Below, one piece after another: positions 61,677 through 64,000 of a stretch of 64,000 nt of DNA. Source of the stretch: Limnohabitans sp. (GTDB lineage: Bacteria > Pseudomonadota > Gammaproteobacteria > Burkholderiales > Burkholderiaceae_C); the NCBI GenBank assembly GCA_030158125.1, contig JAOATL010000013.1:175682-239681 (forward strand), given 5' to 3'. A model generated the notes under the pieces. That model was given only the letters and a program-made list of their open reading frames with translations. It was not told the origin of the DNA and made no database searches. The stretch's first letter is position 1. Each line of letters begins with the position of its first letter. Made by a program: the position numbers and the translations under genes.

Positions 61677-62256
61677 AAACAAGCTGATTTGTATTGTTGA
61701 TGATGATGCGTCTGTGCGTGATTCACTAAGCTTGATGCTTGGTTTGAAGGGCTACGACTGCCGTACTTATGAAAGTGCTGAGTCTTTCCTCTCAAGTTTG
61801 CCCAATCGTCCCGCTTGTATCATTTTGGATTTGAAGATGACAGGAATGAGTGGACTAGAACTGCAAAACCGTTTGCTTAATTTAAAGACACCAGTTCAAA
61901 TCATTTTTCTAACTGCCTTTGCAGATGTTCAAGTGATGCGAGAAGCATTTTTAGGCAATGCTGTGGACTTTTTAGAAAAGCCATTTGTACTTGAACAGCT
62001 TTTGGAATCTATCAACCGTTCATTTCAGAATCTATCTGCCACTACCGAAAATATCCAACAAAATCAAAAGCTGAGCTTGCTGACACCTCGCGAGAAGGAA
62101 GTCTTTGATGTTCTTTCCCAAGGAAAAAGTCATCGTGAAATCGGTGAATTACTAAATATCAGCCCTAGAACGGTAGAGGTTCATAAGGCTAGAGTGATGG
62201 AAAAGCTGGGAATAAAGACGCTTGCTGACCTTCTGCGTCTTTCTGTCAAATCTTAA
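61669..62256 (+). CDS. FixJ/NarL-type response regulator
   Basis: A 195-residue regulator. The receiver has D11-D12 and phospho-acceptor D54 (I-I-L-D-L-K-M) and K104 (E-K-P-F). The FixJ-like C-terminal LuxR helix-turn-helix (L-T-P-R-E-K-E-V-F ... K-S-H-R-E-I-G-E-L-L-N-I-S-P-R-T-V-E-V-H) lies at about 135-190. It is probably phosphorylated by the kinase upstream, and its target genes are unknown. Confidence 0.9.
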   Translation: MFENKLICIVDDDASVRDSLSLMLGLKGYDCRTYESAESFLSSLPNRPACIILDLKMTGMSGLELQNRLLNLKTPVQIIFLTAFADVQVMREAFLGNAVDFLEKPFVLEQLLESINRSFQNLSATTENIQQNQKLSLLTPREKEVFDVLSQGKSHREIGELLNISPRTVEVHKARVMEKLGIKTLADLLRLSVKS

Positions 62257-62345
62257 GTTGACATAAGGGCTTGCCCTTACGGCTTGGGGCGAATTTACAA
62301 ACTTGGGTGGTTTTTCTACATTGGGGCAACTAATGAAAGTTGCAA

Positions 62346-62519
62346 ATGATTACTTCTAATTCCAGCCCCTTTAGTGTTGGCTTCACAATGGTTGGAGTCT
62401 TATTGCTCGCTGTTGCTGTTGTAGTTCATTCTGTGACAGGAGCATTCACTGGCTTATATTTCTTTTCTATTGCGTCATTTTTGACTGGATTCATCATAAG
62501 CATGATGGAAGAAGCCTGA
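62346..62519 (+). CDS. Small membrane protein (57 residues)
   Basis: The frame from ATG 62346 encodes M-I-T-S-N-S-S-P-F and then two hydrophobic helices ending G-F-I-I-S-M-M-E-E-A. No family recognised. It lies 89 bp after the response-regulator gene and before another small membrane protein, so the three may be functionally linked. Confidence 0.5.
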   Translation: MITSNSSPFSVGFTMVGVLLLAVAVVVHSVTGAFTGLYFFSIASFLTGFIISMMEEA

Positions 62520-62536
62520 ACAATTAGCAAAGCCTC

Positions 62537-62866
62537 TTGATATTTGTGTTTAATCGCCATAGCTTGTTAGCGGGGTCCATACTTTTATTCATTTATTTGC
62601 TTGGTGAGTTTCACGATTTCCCTATTCGGAATTTGGTTCCCTATGCGTTAGCTGTAGGTCTCATGACTTGGCATGCTGGGGTAATAGTTGGTTTTATTTT
62701 TTCTGGAATTGCAGTTTTGATAGCACTGGAAATTGATGCTTTTCCGTGGCGAGTAGAGGCAAGCGGTCTAATGATCTATGAGTTTATCTATGCATACATG
62801 AAACTATCTGCTGTCGTTCTTGGTGTATGGCTAGGTAAAAATTGGCGTGCCATTAAACAGAAGTGA
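62537..62866 (+). CDS. Small membrane protein (about 109 residues)
   Basis: Three to four hydrophobic segments with F-H-D-F-P-I-R-N-L-V-P-Y between the first two. It resembles the membrane part of some sensor proteins but carries no signalling domain. The start is uncertain (TTG at 62537 or GTG at 62546). Unknown function. Confidence 0.5.
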   Translation: MIFVFNRHSLLAGSILLFIYLLGEFHDFPIRNLVPYALAVGLMTWHAGVIVGFIFSGIAVLIALEIDAFPWRVEASGLMIYEFIYAYMKLSAVVLGVWLGKNWRAIKQK

Positions 62867-62989
62867 CATTCTCTCTTTAACAAAAAGAGTTGCTTCCAAC
62901 TTGAGAAAGTATGTTTTCGCGAAAACTTTAGGATTTAGATTTGTCTAATCAAAAATGGTTAGGAGTCTCGTGTCAGACTTAGATTTGAA

Positions 62990-64000
62990 TCATGGCACGA
63001 CAGCCATAAAGAGATAAACCGCAAAGATAACCAGATGTACAGTGCCCTGCATGATGGTCGTTCGTCCTGTTCCCAAAGAAAATGAAGCGACTAGCAACGA
63101 CAGCAAGAGTAATACTGTTGATTTTGCGTCAATTCCAAGGGTCAGATTCCATCCATTAATGAGTGAAACCAGTGCCACAGCGGGGATTGTTAAACCAATA
63201 CTCGCCAGTGCCGAGCCCAACGCTAGGTTGAGACTGGTCTGTAAACGGTTGGCTCTTGCGGCTTGAAAGGCTGCAATGCTTTCAGGCAATAAGACCACGG
63301 CGGCGATCACGATGCCTACTAATGTTTTAGGGGCGTCCATATCCGCAACCATTGTTTCTAACATAGGTGAAAGTTCTTTGGCTAACAAAACAACAGAACC
63401 TAAGCAAGCCAATAAGAACAAGGCACTTAGTATGGCTGTATTTTTAGAAGGCGGCTTGGCATGGACGGTTTCATCTGTTTCGGCTTCCACTGGCAGAAAA
63501 TAATCGCGATGCTTTACTGTTTGAACCAACACAAAAGTACCATACAAAAAGAGCGATACAACTGCGATGAATGTAAGTTGACTCGGGCTGTAGACTGGAC
63601 CTAATTTGGTTATCGTGTAGTTGGGAAGAACTAAAGTTAAAACTGAAATGGCTGCGAGTGTTGCCAAAGCGGCGGAAATGCCGAACAAGCCAAAAGTTTG
63701 CTCCCCATGTCGTTGTCCGCCAATCAACAAGCATATGCCAACCATACCGTTAAGGATAATCATGATGGAGGCAAAGACCGCATCTCTGGCTAGCCCGTTA
63801 GCTGATTCTCCACCCGCGATCATGAGCGAGACAATCAGCGCAACTTCTATGGCTGTGACAGCCAGTGCCAGAACCAAGGTGCCATATGGCTCACCAACTC
63901 TATGAGCTACAACTTCAGCATGAAAAACTGCTGCCAGAATTCCTATTGCGTATTCCAGCGATCGTGACCACTCAATTTGACAGATCGTGACCAGTAGCTT
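62990..64000 (-). CDS. Calcium/proton antiporter-like protein (partial, 5' end beyond window)
   Basis: At least 337 residues of a CaCA-superfamily cation/H+ exchanger of the ChaA / y4hA type. The frame continues in phase through the right edge, reading A-H-R-V-G-E-P-Y-G-T-L-V-L-A-L-A-V-T-A-I-E-V near the visible start. This contains the alpha-repeat motif. The second repeat is in A-A-V-V-L-L-P-E-S-I-A-A near 210-221 of the visible part. About nine hydrophobic helices remain. A loop of about 25 charged residues (V-E-A-E-T-D-E-T) separates the halves. Confidence 0.85.
   Translation of the reverse strand, partial: KLLVTICQIEWSRSLEYAIGILAAVFHAEVVAHRVGEPYGTLVLALAVTAIEVALIVSLMIAGGESANGLARDAVFASIMIILNGMVGICLLIGGQRHGEQTFGLFGISAALATLAAISVLTLVLPNYTITKLGPVYSPSQLTFIAVVSLFLYGTFVLVQTVKHRDYFLPVEAETDETVHAKPPSKNTAILSALFLLACLGSVVLLAKELSPMLETMVADMDAPKTLVGIVIAAVVLLPESIAAFQAARANRLQTSLNLALGSALASIGLTIPAVALVSLINGWNLTLGIDAKSTVLLLLSLLVASFSLGTGRTTIMQGTVHLVIFAVYLFMAVVP

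Overview
The window looks like chromosomal DNA of a betaproteobacterium of the order Burkholderiales, most likely family Comamonadaceae (Limnohabitans/Rhodoferax-like). The evidence is several Bug-type (tripartite tricarboxylate) solute-binding proteins, a TRAP transporter, a nar cluster led by narXL and two narK genes, an aap-type amino-acid ABC operon, and a tmRNA whose tag reads ANDERFALAA. Most of the window has a moderately high GC content. The first 0.9 kb, about 8.2-11.3 kb and about 59.8-64 kb are visibly more AT-rich.

Layout: (1) 0-0.9 kb, the tail of an AbiE-type toxin-antitoxin pair. (2) 0.9-6.6 kb, an OsmC-YcaO fusion, a DUF2244 membrane protein, and an SDR / HCCA-isomerase-like / thioesterase operon. 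(3) 6.6-9.5 kb, a small accessory patch: a frameshifted HTH gene, a Fic protein with its HTH partner ('mobile mystery' B and A), four operator-like palindromes at exact 33-bp spacing, and an empty stretch bounded by similar terminators. (4) 9.5-11 kb, an HU / CBS / half-AraC / UspA operon. (5) 11.3-15 kb, a TRAP transporter with an unusually long DctM. (6) 15-20.3 kb, a TetR-controlled alkylsulfatase / GMC oxidoreductase / Bug cluster. (7) 20.6-36.5 kb, a contiguous minus-strand nitrate-respiration locus: nsrR-like, narX, narL, narK1, narK2, narGHJI, then a parvulin, a carbonic anhydrase, a nitroreductase and a hemerythrin protein. (8) 36.6-40 kb, an acyl-CoA dehydrogenase and a ytfE/ric plus nitronate-monooxygenase-like operon with two NsrR-like boxes. 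(9) 40.1-40.5 kb, ssrA. (10) 40.6-47.8 kb, a K+ channel, deacylase and deformylase genes, a methyltransferase, an acyl-CoA ligase, an OmpW-like porin and a tyrosine phosphatase. (11) 47.8-52 kb, the aapJQMP operon. (12) 52-59.7 kb, ybaK, an FAD monooxygenase with its DUF2783 partner, a methyltransferase, two decayed gene ends fused at a deletion scar, a PEP-mutase-family lyase, two Bug proteins and an EamA exporter. (13) 59.7-64 kb, tRNA-Met, a MASE1-type sensor kinase with a FixJ-like regulator, two small membrane proteins and a cation/H+ antiporter cut by the window edge.

How the parts fit together: the central locus is a self-contained nitrate-to-nitrite respiration module. It has import (NarK1, NarK2), reduction (NarGHI with the NarJ chaperone), nitrate/nitrite sensing (NarXL) and a nitric-oxide branch. 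The NO branch rests on an Rrf2 protein with NsrR-like cysteine spacing, encoded directly upstream of narX and overlapping it. An NsrR-like palindrome lies before its own gene, and two more lie before the di-iron repair gene ytfE about 1.5 kb away. The least explained structure is the 33-bp-phased palindrome array before the Fic/HTH pair. The rest is mostly ordinary Burkholderiales metabolism of organic acids, amino acids and acyl-CoAs.
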